The notes beneath the pieces were generated by a model. The model had not been told where the DNA came from and searched no databases. It saw nothing but the letters and a program-made list of their open reading frames with translations. From Anaerolineae bacterium (lineage in GTDB: Bacteria; Chloroflexota; Anaerolineae; 4572-78; J111), in NCBI GenBank assembly GCA_022071955.1, contig JAJVIM010000001.1:1-64000 (forward strand): a stretch of DNA of 64,000 nucleotides, in the 5' to 3' direction. A program made the position numbers and the translations under genes. Below are positions 27,201 through 34,863 of this stretch, piece after piece. Position 1 is the stretch's first letter. Each line of letters starts with the position of its first letter.

Positions 27201-28259
27201 GTTGGCCAAAATTGTGCTGATCTGCTGGTCGGCGGAATCGCCGTTGGCCTTTACCGCCGCGCGACCACTCGCCGCAGCCTGGGCGAGGGTGCGGCGGGCC
27301 AGCGTCGCCCGTTCAACAATGGCTCGATCCGCGCTCTGGGCGGCGGCCAATATCGCGTTGACGGCGCTATCGTAGGCGGCGGTCAGCCGCAGATCGGCCT
27401 GAAACAGCGCGTTGGGCGTTTGGCGCGTTACCTGCTCGTAGGCGGCCACCAGCAGGCGCAGGGCGTTGTCGCCGGCCTGGGCCGTGGCCTGCTGCAGCCG
27501 CTCGGCGGTTTGGCGGGTTTCGGCGTAGCGGCCGGACACGCCGGCCAAAATGCGGCGGGACTCGTCGGCGGTGGGGCCGGCGCTGGCGGCGGATTTTAAC
27601 TGGCCGGCGCTCAGCGTGGCCGGGGCATCAAAAGTGTGGGGGACGGGCGGGAGTTCCAGCGGTACAATCAGCGGGATTGCCAGCGGCGGGAGGGCGGCAA
27701 ACTCATCACCGAGCGGCAAGCCCTCGCTCTCCTCCGCCTCGGCGGCCGGCCCGGCCGCGGCTGCCCGGCGGCGGGATGGGCCGCCGTCCGCCCCGGTTGC
27801 CGTCGTTTGCGCCGGCGGCGCGGTTCCCGGCCCGTTGGGGCCGGCTGTTGTCGGTTCTGCGCCGGCGGGTTGGCCGGCTCCGTTTCTGCCGGCGGCGGGC
27901 TGTGGCGTTCCGGGGGCAACGGGGCCGGCCACCGATTGGAGCTGGCTGGAATCAGCGGTCAATTGCAGCGGGCCGGCCGGGGTGAAGTTCGCGTCCGCGG
28001 GTGTGCTTTGCAAATACGAGGCGTTCGGTTCCGCCGGTGTGCTTTGCAGAAACGAGGCGTTCGGTTCCGCGGGGGTGCTTTGCAGAAACGAGGCGTTGGG
28101 GGTCGAACTGCTCCACTGGCTTTGCATGGCCTGGTTGCCGGCCATGCTCATCAGGCTTTGATTGGCCGGCGCATAGCTCTGTCCGGCGTTGTCCGGCACG
28201 GAGACAAGCGCCTCGTCGGGTTGTTGGGTGGGCGCGGGGATTCGCTGCGATTGGTCCAT
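21261..28259 (-). CDS. Giant multidomain eCIS-associated protein with C-terminal PD-(D/E)XK nuclease (probable cargo toxin)
   Basis: A 2332-residue protein. The N-terminus carries SLMSMAGNQAMQ, similar to the GNQAV-type motif seen near the start of eCIS-associated proteins, then three 12-residue repeats (NASFLQSTPAEP) and Pro-rich stretches. Residues about 220-780 are long Ala/Gln/Thr helices. Annexin-like helical units follow (about 850-1180; AMEGAGTNEALIDRTL near 1120). A hydrophobic segment (about 1290-1350, FIATTIAVVGAIAAAVATVV) could insert in membranes. A Pro/Glu linker (about 1580-1700), an AHELTE segment (about 1820) and finally a PD-(D/E)XK nuclease complete the chain: GVPDLLF (D2231) and VVVEAKGG (E2246, K2248). 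It lies between the eCIS ATPase and an immunity-like gene. Injection of the nuclease by the eCIS is inferred. Confidence 0.8.
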   Translation of the reverse strand: MDQSQRIPAPTQQPDEALVSVPDNAGQSYAPANQSLMSMAGNQAMQSQWSSSTPNASFLQSTPAEPNASFLQSTPAEPNASYLQSTPADANFTPAGPLQLTADSSQLQSVAGPVAPGTPQPAAGRNGAGQPAGAEPTTAGPNGPGTAPPAQTTATGADGGPSRRRAAAAGPAAEAEESEGLPLGDEFAALPPLAIPLIVPLELPPVPHTFDAPATLSAGQLKSAASAGPTADESRRILAGVSGRYAETRQTAERLQQATAQAGDNALRLLVAAYEQVTRQTPNALFQADLRLTAAYDSAVNAILAAAQSADRAIVERATLARRTLAQAAASGRAAVKANGDSADQQISTILANLSKKYVDTLSEASLDCEFFSADAYDKVGQWRADFNRTHPIGNYVGKLPAENEAKQKAAPGLASQVQTTLSQQTFELQSAFTQNITQVKTDISNGVKPSLQKHADRIRTEGVKSVNTANNAARRGLRRQTRDARQAVAQLRQGALQQLAVRRRAARAHLEVTARQAIAGARREAMTAVETVAGSLNQALPHYGSAAAQLHRTLLNSAGGGPESLQTVADNAGPAVLDSLRTAQTLQTDQMQTVGSNVQFSLQTGANQTAADLEAGAGQAVTDIQNQTLEASANLNQTVETMTGGFSAVADGVNQATATWSAPLAKVFAETIKSREEELNRGYPAFARQVNTHSNNFKNWVRPQHTPDTFPVLRDNLQKAWDNVSEKLEERIEALLNSFDAGIINKVDEAAATGALRGVTAAQGNALRYMWQVERHEGSLDYDLMDKLDEGSDDYNAAINYLNGNTAAGARFELEASMHWYNDEEDRIEAIMRSLSPEQLEELHGLADWKETEEDVRDALGGLDLNVFDALNAGNHARADAYQLIDRIDRARFKNNADALNSALAEFSRAPNPEQYGGQTVDAADRWAAVQREVAHIKGQDLTPAGQPITQEQASQFLYEYATRDIELPQYGGPGGAYPRTLRVEGRQADLARAIIFHGEQSAEARAARLGVEVERSGGPNMLNLDTALVDPRLNPNNPVPEPVREQARREREQMLAIFAEKYGRPGATENLGAARIDLIQQLRGAADTSTGADLAEALVREEHPSPATAAIAMEYAMEGAGTNEALIDRTLGRMNRDEIKDMRHIYDARPGRNLYAELGVFGHGSFGEVSGDDRLRVERELLGVPRNDRERAEVAAFAIHQQRKETGGFGSWLASGSYQERSLDFNEARLNRMLGGPIKFGPDGEPIQGSYTDQFDREGTYRGDTAEFGAAMVGAQLSAQNYSAKIDQYANFIATTIAVVGAIAAAVATVVTGGAASPLLMAAIAGATGLTAMGAQAAIKGGRYGWEQAVTDLGMTAVQALTAGVGQSLSLASRGGMQGVQAGMRTGLSLSAARELAESGVLGNMGRLTGSAFADKMLIGVAGGALSSLGQTALSEHTYEGGPGAAFDNLLFGMFRGAVTGGVTATVSSAIEDVPLGRAAGLVGGRPTLGEAIGQSTSVLRRGLGKGLTSGLGGAAGRGVELSLESARGTYRGDAGDIFVAMGEAGLQSGLQSGFEGGAEALGQRYVNALTRPGGPRAVQPELPVEPETPAAPARPVLPGEPETPAVRVPLPGEPAPEPAVRPQPPAEPEPAAPPRPGAEPTEPPATPTRPRPQLPAEEPVSPAPRPAIEPVEPPGIRPRPTAAVPEEAVEPARPAAVRAPATEGTAAGIEGAEFRGDTLRRPRLNAEAEAGQAARTLVSEGPTAGFARVAENDPGHLKVAPAVGGEELTVRIRPTDSMPPGEEGIVPVARYRYNPDSGEYEILVSTRAPEGTLERALAHELTEIRAAHGAPDIPDALRPGGFGAGPAKSREQPQLSPHDRGRLAELEVLGRQIATAQTRGDEAQAARLRDETQRLLAHLGVIDETPAARARRELVQSELDSRPAARQLLDAEVQAAQANPFLRTPPADPVKHAELLVERLEYARRLGDSRRVEQVLEQARQNLVVTRSEFDLTTDGKFIKLPAPADVVSIVAADGSHVRLPRDIADSPTVAEMMRYVRENRLTDAERSAPSTPRRRVNPDPGEIDPDTVSTVRRRHRDNRLFQDWDTFKDNFGITVRSSPDELRRAFRLWADGHYITAKGNVAALAAASRVPDIEARPYTEVAQPDLRLPPGTTEETTLQRIVELQAELETTTKWARRQEINAELQKLPTFKRASEDVGEAAAKRFAQLRFGVPPEQITTGRGSGVPDLLFNDPDTGRLVVVEAKGGDSPLGARLNVDGTQMVQQGTREYLESLAQAMQRSSDTKIQDQGRKLELALRQGNVDYFVVRQPYSRADGTLELPRVAKFDIR
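27990..28097 (-). repeat. Three 36-bp in-frame repeats (NASFLQSTPAEP)
   Basis: Residues 55-90 of the giant protein are three near-identical 12-residue units. The variable-copy design suggests a flexible N-terminal arm, possibly a loading signal for the injection particle. Confidence 0.9.
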
Positions 28260-28262
28260 CGG

Positions 28263-30377
28263 TCAACCCGATTGCTGGACATCGGCGTAATAGTGTTGAA
28301 AAGCGGCGCGGGTGGGCAGCTTGCCCATTTTTTGCAGCTCGCGGGCCACGGCGGTCACCAGCATCGCCATCGACACCGGCCGGCCGGCTTCGGCGGCCAG
28401 AAAAGCGGCGCTCAGAGCCACGTTGCGAATGTTGCCGCCGGTCAGCTCAAATTGGCCGGCCAAAAACGCCCAGTCGAGATCGGCGGCCAGCGGGGTTTGA
28501 GCCGGAAAGACGGTGCGCCAGATTTGCTCGCGCAGCCGGGCATCGGGCTGTTTGAACTCGACGGTGTGTTGCAGCCGCCGGGCAAAGGCGTCGTCCATGT
28601 TGCCGGGCAGGTTGGTGGCCAAAATAGCGATGCCGTCGTAGGCCTCCATTTTTTGCAGCAGGTAGGCCACCTCGATGTTGGCGTAGCGGTCGCGGGCGTC
28701 TTTCACCTCGGAGCGTTTGCCGAACAGCGCGTCGGCTTCATCAAAAAAGAGGATGGCGTTGCTGTTTTCGGCAGCGGTAAAAATCCGGCTCAAATTTTGC
28801 TCCGTTTCGCCGATGTATTTGCTGACCACGGTTGACAGGTCAATTTGATACAAATCCAGCCCCAATTCGTGAGCCAAAATGCCGGCGGCCATTGTTTTGC
28901 CGGTGCCGCTCGGCCCAAAAAAGAGGGCGTTGACCCCTTTGCCGCCGACCAGTTTTTGCCCAAAACCCCAGTCCGCCAAAACTACAGACCGATGCTTGAT
29001 CGACAGGTAAACTTCGCGTAGTTGGCGCTCGCACAGCGGCGGCAGTTTGATGTCGGCCCAGTTGTGCGGCGATTCAATTTTTTGGGCCAGTTCGCGCAGG
29101 GCCTGGTTGGAACAGCGGCGGGCGGCCCGGTGCAGATCGAGGCCGGTCAATTGGCGCTGCTCGCCGGGGCGGGTGAGCAGTTCGGTTTGGGCTTGCTGCG
29201 CCGCCCGCCGAATCTGGCCGGCGGTCAGGCTGAATTTATTGGCCACCTCCGCCAGCGACAGGCCGGCCTCGCCCGGCTGGCCGGCGAGTTGTTGTTGCCA
29301 CAGGGCCAACCGCTGTTGATAATCCGGCCGGGGCAGCGTAAAAATAAAATACGGGTTGGCCTGTTCCAGTTGGAACACCGGCTGCGGTACGCCCCAAAAA
29401 ACAGGCGTTTCCAGCGCCGAAATTTCCGGCGGGGGCGCGGCGTCAGCGGCAAAGTAGAGGGCCGCGCCGCGAATGATCGCCTCGCGGTTGAGCCAGGCCA
29501 GCAGGTCGGGTAGGGGGTGACCGCTGCGGCCGGCCCGCGCCCAATCCACGCCGAGCAGGGGCCGGCCCAGCCGTTCGCTCAACGCCGCCGCTACCTCTTT
29601 TTTGCCGCTGCCGGGCGGCCCGTGCAAACAAATCAGCCCCGGCCCGGTGGCGAGCGCGTCGGCGGCCCGCGCCAGCCGGTCGCGCAGGTCGGGCGGCAGC
29701 GGCAGTTCGGCGGCAGGGGCAGCCACCGGCTCGACCAACAACTGGAGCCGCTCGTCCAGCGCTGCCTGATTGAGCGCCGCCGCTACCAGTCGCGGCTCAA
29801 TTTTGATGGCCTGCGCCAGCAGAGTCGTCGCCGGGGCGGCCGCCAGTTCGATGAGCCGGTAGCGCCGCAGCGGTTGGTCCCACTGAAAATGGCGCTGGGC
29901 GGCCAGCCGCTCGTCAAAGTTAGCCAGCAGTAGTTGCAGGGCCAGATCGATGGTGGGCAGCTTGCGGGCGATGTCGTTTTGCGCGTAGGCATAAATTATC
30001 TCAAACCGGGCATCAAGCGCGGGCGCGAGCGCCACCAGCAGCACATCTCGTTCCAGCGGATTCAGATGAAACAACCGGGCCAGCCGGTTGAGCGGGCTGG
30101 CGTCATCGAGCTGTTCCGTGCCGGCCAGCAACTCAATTTGGGCTGTCAATGCCTGAATCGGCGGCGGTTCGGTGGGGGAGCGCCGGCCGTTGGCTGTGAG
30201 CAGCGCGTCGGCCTGCGCATCGGAAATAAACGTGCCGCGAAACTCGTGGTCAACCAATTGGTGCCGGGCGCGCAGCCGCAGCACCTGACGGCGGAGCATC
30301 AATTCCAGCCGGTGCAGGGCCAATTGCAGCCCGGGCGGCGCGGTTACTTCAGCAGCGGGACGGCCATTGGTTTTCAC
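28263..30377 (-). CDS. eCIS AAA+ ATPase (Afp15/Pvc15-like)
   Basis: A 704-residue ATPase with two P-loop modules. The first is degenerate (GPPGSGKKE near residue 250, with Lys where Thr/Ser is expected). The second is canonical: GPSGTGKTMA near 485 and ILFFDEADALFG near 543, followed by an NIRNVALSAAFLA sensor-2-like helix. The GTG start at 30377 overlaps the TGA of the upstream gene (GTGA), a strong coupling signal, and is preferred over the extended frame. Homologues in eCIS loci are thought to help particle assembly or cargo loading. The giant cargo-like gene follows after 3 bases. Confidence 0.9.
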   Translation of the reverse strand: MKTNGRPAAEVTAPPGLQLALHRLELMLRRQVLRLRARHQLVDHEFRGTFISDAQADALLTANGRRSPTEPPPIQALTAQIELLAGTEQLDDASPLNRLARLFHLNPLERDVLLVALAPALDARFEIIYAYAQNDIARKLPTIDLALQLLLANFDERLAAQRHFQWDQPLRRYRLIELAAAPATTLLAQAIKIEPRLVAAALNQAALDERLQLLVEPVAAPAAELPLPPDLRDRLARAADALATGPGLICLHGPPGSGKKEVAAALSERLGRPLLGVDWARAGRSGHPLPDLLAWLNREAIIRGAALYFAADAAPPPEISALETPVFWGVPQPVFQLEQANPYFIFTLPRPDYQQRLALWQQQLAGQPGEAGLSLAEVANKFSLTAGQIRRAAQQAQTELLTRPGEQRQLTGLDLHRAARRCSNQALRELAQKIESPHNWADIKLPPLCERQLREVYLSIKHRSVVLADWGFGQKLVGGKGVNALFFGPSGTGKTMAAGILAHELGLDLYQIDLSTVVSKYIGETEQNLSRIFTAAENSNAILFFDEADALFGKRSEVKDARDRYANIEVAYLLQKMEAYDGIAILATNLPGNMDDAFARRLQHTVEFKQPDARLREQIWRTVFPAQTPLAADLDWAFLAGQFELTGGNIRNVALSAAFLAAEAGRPVSMAMLVTAVARELQKMGKLPTRAAFQHYYADVQQSG

Positions 30378-32161
30378 GGCAGCGACAGCCTGACCACGAT
30401 GTCGTCGGCCCACGGCAGGTTAAATTCGGTGTGGTGCAGGCCGGCCAGCCGCAGCACCGAGCCGAGCGGCACAGCCGGCAGCAGCACTTCAATCCGGTTG
30501 GGGGCAAGGCTCAACTGGCCGACGCCGGTTAAAAAGTTGCGGCTCAAATAATCGGCGCTGCTCCAGCCAAAACCGAGCAGCCGGCGGGCAAAAGTGCGCA
30601 GCACGGCCTGCGCCAGCGGCAGCCAGGCCCGGTTGAGCCGGGCGTTCAACTCCGGCAGCTCAAAATAGGCGACGGCGGGCGCGGCCGGTTTGTAAAAGCG
30701 GGCAAAGGTGGCCCCCGGTTCGGCGGCGGGCGGCGGCGAACCAGCCAGCCAGATGCCCGGGTCGGGTTGCTCCAGCCGGCGGGCCAGTTCTGCCAGCATT
30801 GCGGCCCGATTGGGGGTGACGGCCAGCCAGTAATCGGCGGCCATATCGTGGATAACGTCGCCGCCGGGAGTGGCGCTGATGGCCAGATGGCGGCCGTCGG
30901 CGCGGCGCTGCCGACGCAGCAACTCCCAAAAATCGACCTGAATCGATGCGAGTCGCCCGGCGGTGGCGGCCAGCACGGCTTCGCGCCAGGCGGTTTCGCC
31001 GAGCGGCTCGGCCAGCCCCAGCGCGCTCAAAAAACCGGGGTCGGTGCGATGCCGGGCGCTGGCCGCGCCGCCCAAACATTGCAGGGCCAGCCAGGCCAGC
31101 CAGGTGCGGCCGATGGTCGGTGTGGGGGCGTGGCCGGCCAGTAACTCCGGCAATTTGAGATCGATCAGCGTGGGCAGCAGGGCAAACAGGCTCGCCGCCG
31201 GGGAAGCGATGACCGGGGTTGGGGCGATGGTCGCTGCCGCCGGCGGCAGCACGGCGCTGACCAGCCGCTTGAGCCAGGCGCTGTCGCCGTTGGCCAGCCG
31301 GGCCAGTTGCGCCGCCGCCGCTGGAGCGGTCTCGCCGTTGGCCAGCCGCTCAACATCGAGGGCGACCGGGCCGATGTCTGCCGCAAAATCCAGAAAATTG
31401 AGCCAGGTTTCAACTGCATCGGGCGCGGCGGTGTGTTTGTCGGTTTTTTGGCCGAGCCAGGCAGCCCACAACTGCAATTTGTTTTTGGCCGTGGTCCAGC
31501 GTGGTGCTGGTTTCAGCCCGGCGGCGGGCCACAGCGCGACTAACTGCTCGATGTCGGCGCGGCGGGCGGGCGACGAACTTTTGGCGGCGTTGGCCCAAAC
31601 GCGGGCGGCGTCGCGCTCGGTCAAAATGCTGCGAACCTGCGGCCACTGCCCGGTTTGCCACAGCAAGCCCAGCAGCGCCCGCGCCGTGTCTGCGCCGTCG
31701 CGGGTGATCGCTTCGCGGACGGTTTGCGACGGCGTCAGGCTGGCCAGCCCGGCTAATGGCTGATACTCCCAACGATCCCAGGCCCGGCCGGCCAGATAGT
31801 CGGCCAAAAATTGGGCCATAAACGCGGCCCGGCTGGGAAAATAGCGAATATTGCGGCCATCGGGCGGGCCGGCGACAATCCGGGTCACGCTGCGACCAAT
31901 CTGCCGGCCCACGGCCGTGGCAAGCTGGTCAGCGGTTGCCGGACTCAAATCCAGCGTCAAATCGGCGGCTAATGTGTCAACCAGCCAGATACCCTCGTGC
32001 TGGTCAAGCAGGGGGGCCAGGGTGTCAGCCAGAATGGGGATGATGTGCCGGCCCAGGTGGTCATCGAGCTGCTGTTTGACCGCGTCGGGGTGCGGGTGAT
32101 CGCCGGCAACCAGATAGGTTCGCTGCCAGCACTGTACCACAAATTGACTGTTGCCGTTCAC
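30374..32161 (-). CDS. Contractile-injection-system tape-measure-like protein (CIS_TMP / Afp14-like candidate)
   Basis: A 595-residue soluble protein with a GTG start. Its N-terminus (LDDHLGRHIIPILADTLAPLLDQ, then IWLVDTLAADLTLDL) and the FMAQFLADYLAGR segment before WEYQPLAGL resemble the N-terminal region of proteins annotated as CIS tape measure in Bacteroidota. The position next to the AAA+ ATPase also agrees with Afp14/Pvc14. The length is plausible for measuring a tube. It has no Gly-rich hydrophobic stretch as in phage tape measures. Alternative: an eCIS accessory protein of unknown role. Confidence 0.45.
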   Translation of the reverse strand: MNGNSQFVVQCWQRTYLVAGDHPHPDAVKQQLDDHLGRHIIPILADTLAPLLDQHEGIWLVDTLAADLTLDLSPATADQLATAVGRQIGRSVTRIVAGPPDGRNIRYFPSRAAFMAQFLADYLAGRAWDRWEYQPLAGLASLTPSQTVREAITRDGADTARALLGLLWQTGQWPQVRSILTERDAARVWANAAKSSSPARRADIEQLVALWPAAGLKPAPRWTTAKNKLQLWAAWLGQKTDKHTAAPDAVETWLNFLDFAADIGPVALDVERLANGETAPAAAAQLARLANGDSAWLKRLVSAVLPPAAATIAPTPVIASPAASLFALLPTLIDLKLPELLAGHAPTPTIGRTWLAWLALQCLGGAASARHRTDPGFLSALGLAEPLGETAWREAVLAATAGRLASIQVDFWELLRRQRRADGRHLAISATPGGDVIHDMAADYWLAVTPNRAAMLAELARRLEQPDPGIWLAGSPPPAAEPGATFARFYKPAAPAVAYFELPELNARLNRAWLPLAQAVLRTFARRLLGFGWSSADYLSRNFLTGVGQLSLAPNRIEVLLPAVPLGSVLRLAGLHHTEFNLPWADDIVVRLSLP

Positions 32162-32170
32162 GCCTGACTC

Positions 32171-32752
32171 CTACACAAACGCCAGCCGGACTTCCGCCGG
32201 CTCGGCCAAACCTTCAGCCAGCTCAACCCGCACCCGCACGTCCCGCACCGTTTCCGGCACCGAAGTGAGCGTGAGCGTAGCTCGCCCGTTTTTTAACCGG
32301 CAGCGCCCGGCTCGTACCGACAGTTTGCCGCGAGTGGTTGTGACTACCACCTCGTTGCTGGCGGCGTTGATCACCCGTTCCTGCTCGTCTTGCAGAGTGA
32401 TGGTCAGCGTGGCGGTTGATTTGCCATCGCCGACCAGTTCGGGCTGGTCGCTGAAAAGCGCCAGTTTGGGCAGCCGCACCAGCCGGTTTTTGACTACCAG
32501 CGAGCCGCGCAACGCGCTGGTGATGGGCGTGCCCGCTTTTAAAACAGCCAGGTTGGCCGCGTCGCTGTCGGTTACTTTTTCCAGCGTGCCGTCATCAGCG
32601 GCAAACAGCGCCAGCGCCTCGGCCTCATCCACTTCGATCATTTTGTTGGCTACCGCGTCAAAGTGGCGATGCCGGCCCAGCGGCCGGCCGGTTACTTTAT
32701 CGTAAACAATGCAACTCAGCGCCTCGGTTGAGGATTCAGTTACTTGAGTCAT
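32171..32752 (-). CDS. Ig-like-fold protein of the eCIS locus (193 aa)
   Basis: Start ATG 32752 follows a good AAGGAGA site; the longer frame to 32848 runs through the heptamer tract and is rejected. The C-terminal half has the bacterial Ig-like (Big/invasin) pattern: GDGKSTATLTITLQDEQ, VINAASNEVVVTTTRGKL, NGRATLTLTS. The N-terminal part (CIVYDKVTGRPLGRHRHFDA) is unassigned. It probably decorates the particle or joins a fibre. It lies between the fibre genes and the tape-measure-like gene. Confidence 0.65.
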   Translation of the reverse strand: MTQVTESSTEALSCIVYDKVTGRPLGRHRHFDAVANKMIEVDEAEALALFAADDGTLEKVTDSDAANLAVLKAGTPITSALRGSLVVKNRLVRLPKLALFSDQPELVGDGKSTATLTITLQDEQERVINAASNEVVVTTTRGKLSVRAGRCRLKNGRATLTLTSVPETVRDVRVRVELAEGLAEPAEVRLAFV

Positions 32753-32772
32753 CGGTATTCTCCTTTTTGGCA

Positions 32773-32846
32773 AATGCGTAATGCGTAATGCGTAAATTGC
32801 AGAATCGCTGATTCGTCCTTCGTCGTTCGTCACTCGCAATTCGCGC
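32773..32846. repeat. Heptamer tandem-repeat tract 1
   Basis: Short direct 7-bp repeats: TGCGTAA three times (about 32774-32795), then degenerate TTCGTCC/TTCGTCG/TTCGTCA units. Sits between two eCIS genes and contains no ORF. Confidence 0.75.
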
Positions 32847-32858
32847 ACTACTCACCCC

Positions 32859-34697
32859 TTACGGGTCTTCAAAAAAGACAACGCCATCGGCCCAGACGAC
32901 TGCATCCTGTACACTTCTGAGGCGGAAGGTGATGGTTTGGGCCAGGCCGGTGTACAGCCCCGGCAGCAGATTGCTGTTTGAACCGTTGCTGCCCAGATGA
33001 TCGCCGCCAAACCAGGAACCGCCAGGCGGACGTACACCATCGACCCGGAAAATATCGGCAAAAAAACCGTCGCCCCGGTCAAAATTGGCGAGGGGGTCCA
33101 TTGCCCGCAAATGAATAAAGGCTACAACTCGTTTAGTGCTACCCAAATTCACCGAGATGCTGTCGGTGTTGTTATTCGCACTTAGTTGCACCGTGCGGAC
33201 GTTATTTAAAATGCCGTTGGGGTGGCGGTGCAGCGTGGTCAGCCCGCTGTCGGTCAGGTCGGTTTTTTGGGTAACGGTCAGCAGCCGGGCGTCATCGGCG
33301 GCGACGACCAGCCGGGCGCCGCTGTCGCCGGTGGCGCCGGTTTCCGAGGACAGGGCGATTTCGACCATACCTTTTTGGGTGGTGGTTGCGCCGGGGTGGG
33401 TGTGCAGGGTGGTGTCGCCACCGTCGGTCAGGTCGATGAGCTGGGTGGCGCTGAGCGTGGCCGCCGCTTCGCCGTGCAGCCGGAACGAAGGCGAATCGGG
33501 GTCGCCGGTAGAGTCGAGGATTTCAAAGACGACCCGGTCGCCGTCGTCCGGCTCGGTGAATTGCAGATGCTCGCCGCTGACTTTGATACCCCAATCCGGG
33601 GTAGCCTCGCCCATTTTTTGCAGTTGGAGCTGGCCGCCATCGAGTTTGAGGTTGTGCTCATTGGCCACGGTCAAATCGCCATCGATGGTGGTGTTGCCGT
33701 TAATGGTGGTGTTGCCGTCGTCCTGCACCACAAAACGGTCTTTGTCGTCCTCGGAGACCACGGCAAAGCGGTTGTCGCCGGCGCTGGCGTTGCCAATTTT
33801 TACCTGCACATCGCTGCCGGGTGTGGTTTCGCTGCTGAGCCGCTTTAGCCGGAACAATCCCTCTTCCGAACCGTCGGGCTGGCGGAAGTCGATCATTCCG
33901 CCATCCACGTGCACATCGTCTTTGGCGGTGATGTCTCGCTCCACCTGCAGCGAACCTTCCAGCGTAACGGCCACCCCGGCATCGCCAGCAGCCAGCGAAG
34001 CGGTCAGCCGGTCGCGGATGGTCAGCGCGGCGGCGGGAGCCAGCAGCGCCTCGCCGACCAGCCCGGCGTAGCGCCGGCCCCGGCTCAACCGGCCTTCGGC
34101 GGCGGCCAAAAACTGCGAACCATCCCAGCGCACCTCGCCCAGCGGCAGCAGCCACAGCGCCAGATCGTCGCCGGGGAGTTCCTGGTATGGCACGGATACA
34201 TCCGGCGGAATTTTCAAATTGGGGTTGGTGGGGCCGGCCAGATTGCCATCGACCACTACGCCGGCCGGTTGCGGCTCGTCCGGTTCCACGTAAATGCGGT
34301 AAGTTTCAACAATGCGGTTGAAGGCGTTGTCTTCGCAATTAAAAATGTTGTTGCTGTTGGCGGTTTCTTCCTCGTAGCCAATCCACACGGAGTAATGGTT
34401 GGCCGCGCCAAAACGCAAAAACAGCGCCGGATCGAGTTGCAGCGGACGGAACAGGATGATTTCGCGGCCGTAACCATCAACGGCCAGCCCCGGCAAAATG
34501 AACACGTCGCGGGCGTCGCCGCCGCCTTCGACGGGGCGCTCAACCAGTTCAAGGCCGGTGACAATGCCCCAGGTGTGCGGCCCCAAATTGTGGCGGCGGC
34601 GCATATCGCGCTGGTAAGTTTGGGCGTCGATGAAATCCTGCGCCCCCAAATATTGCCGCTGAAAATAGTTTAGCCGTTCAACGGTGTTGTCAGCCAT
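32859..34697 (-). CDS. eCIS tail-fibre-like protein with HxH motifs (612 aa)
   Basis: Residues about 8-100 carry a domain shared with the next two upstream-transcribed proteins: YFQRQYLGAQDFIDAQTYQ, GIVTGLELV and GLAVDGYGREI. Beta-structured repeats follow (VTLEGSLQVERDITAKDDVHVDGGMIDF). A fibre part has LHTHPGATTTQKGMVEIA and LHRHPN, resembling metal-binding HxH motifs of phage long tail fibres. The end is a Gly/Asn-rich beta domain (GGSWFGGDHLGSNGSNSN). AAAGGAGC precedes the ATG. The likely role is a host-binding fibre anchored to the baseplate by its N-terminal domain. Confidence 0.75.
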   Translation of the reverse strand: MADNTVERLNYFQRQYLGAQDFIDAQTYQRDMRRRHNLGPHTWGIVTGLELVERPVEGGGDARDVFILPGLAVDGYGREIILFRPLQLDPALFLRFGAANHYSVWIGYEEETANSNNIFNCEDNAFNRIVETYRIYVEPDEPQPAGVVVDGNLAGPTNPNLKIPPDVSVPYQELPGDDLALWLLPLGEVRWDGSQFLAAAEGRLSRGRRYAGLVGEALLAPAAALTIRDRLTASLAAGDAGVAVTLEGSLQVERDITAKDDVHVDGGMIDFRQPDGSEEGLFRLKRLSSETTPGSDVQVKIGNASAGDNRFAVVSEDDKDRFVVQDDGNTTINGNTTIDGDLTVANEHNLKLDGGQLQLQKMGEATPDWGIKVSGEHLQFTEPDDGDRVVFEILDSTGDPDSPSFRLHGEAAATLSATQLIDLTDGGDTTLHTHPGATTTQKGMVEIALSSETGATGDSGARLVVAADDARLLTVTQKTDLTDSGLTTLHRHPNGILNNVRTVQLSANNNTDSISVNLGSTKRVVAFIHLRAMDPLANFDRGDGFFADIFRVDGVRPPGGSWFGGDHLGSNGSNSNLLPGLYTGLAQTITFRLRSVQDAVVWADGVVFFEDP

Positions 34698-34714
34698 AAA
34701 GTGCTCCTTTGAAA

Positions 34715-34860
34715 ACAGGAATCAGGAGTCAGGAATCAGGAGTCAGGAGTCAGGTGGGTTGGTTTGTCATTTGTCATTTGTCATTCGTGTTGCGTGTTGC
34801 GTGTTGCGTAAAACGCAAATCCAAAATCCAAAATCGTATTGCCTCACTCCTCACTCCTCC
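34715..34860. repeat. Heptamer tandem-repeat tract 2
   Basis: Consecutive blocks of different 7-bp units: CAGGAAT/CAGGAGT (34717-34755), TTTGTCA (from about 34762), TGTTGCG (from about 34788), AAATCCA (from about 34817) and CACTCCT (near 34846). It fills the gap between two fibre genes. Confidence 0.85.
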
Positions 34861-34863
34861 GGT

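Noticed and set aside
21261..28259. The giant protein as a DUF4157-type metallopeptidase because of AHELTE
   Set aside because: The motif is HELTE, not HExxH, and no third zinc ligand pattern was recognised; the segment may be only a fold remnant.
30374..30413. Extended start of the AAA+ ATPase at 30413
   Set aside because: It would overlap the upstream gene by 40 bases; the GTG at 30377 gives the common GTGA overlap.
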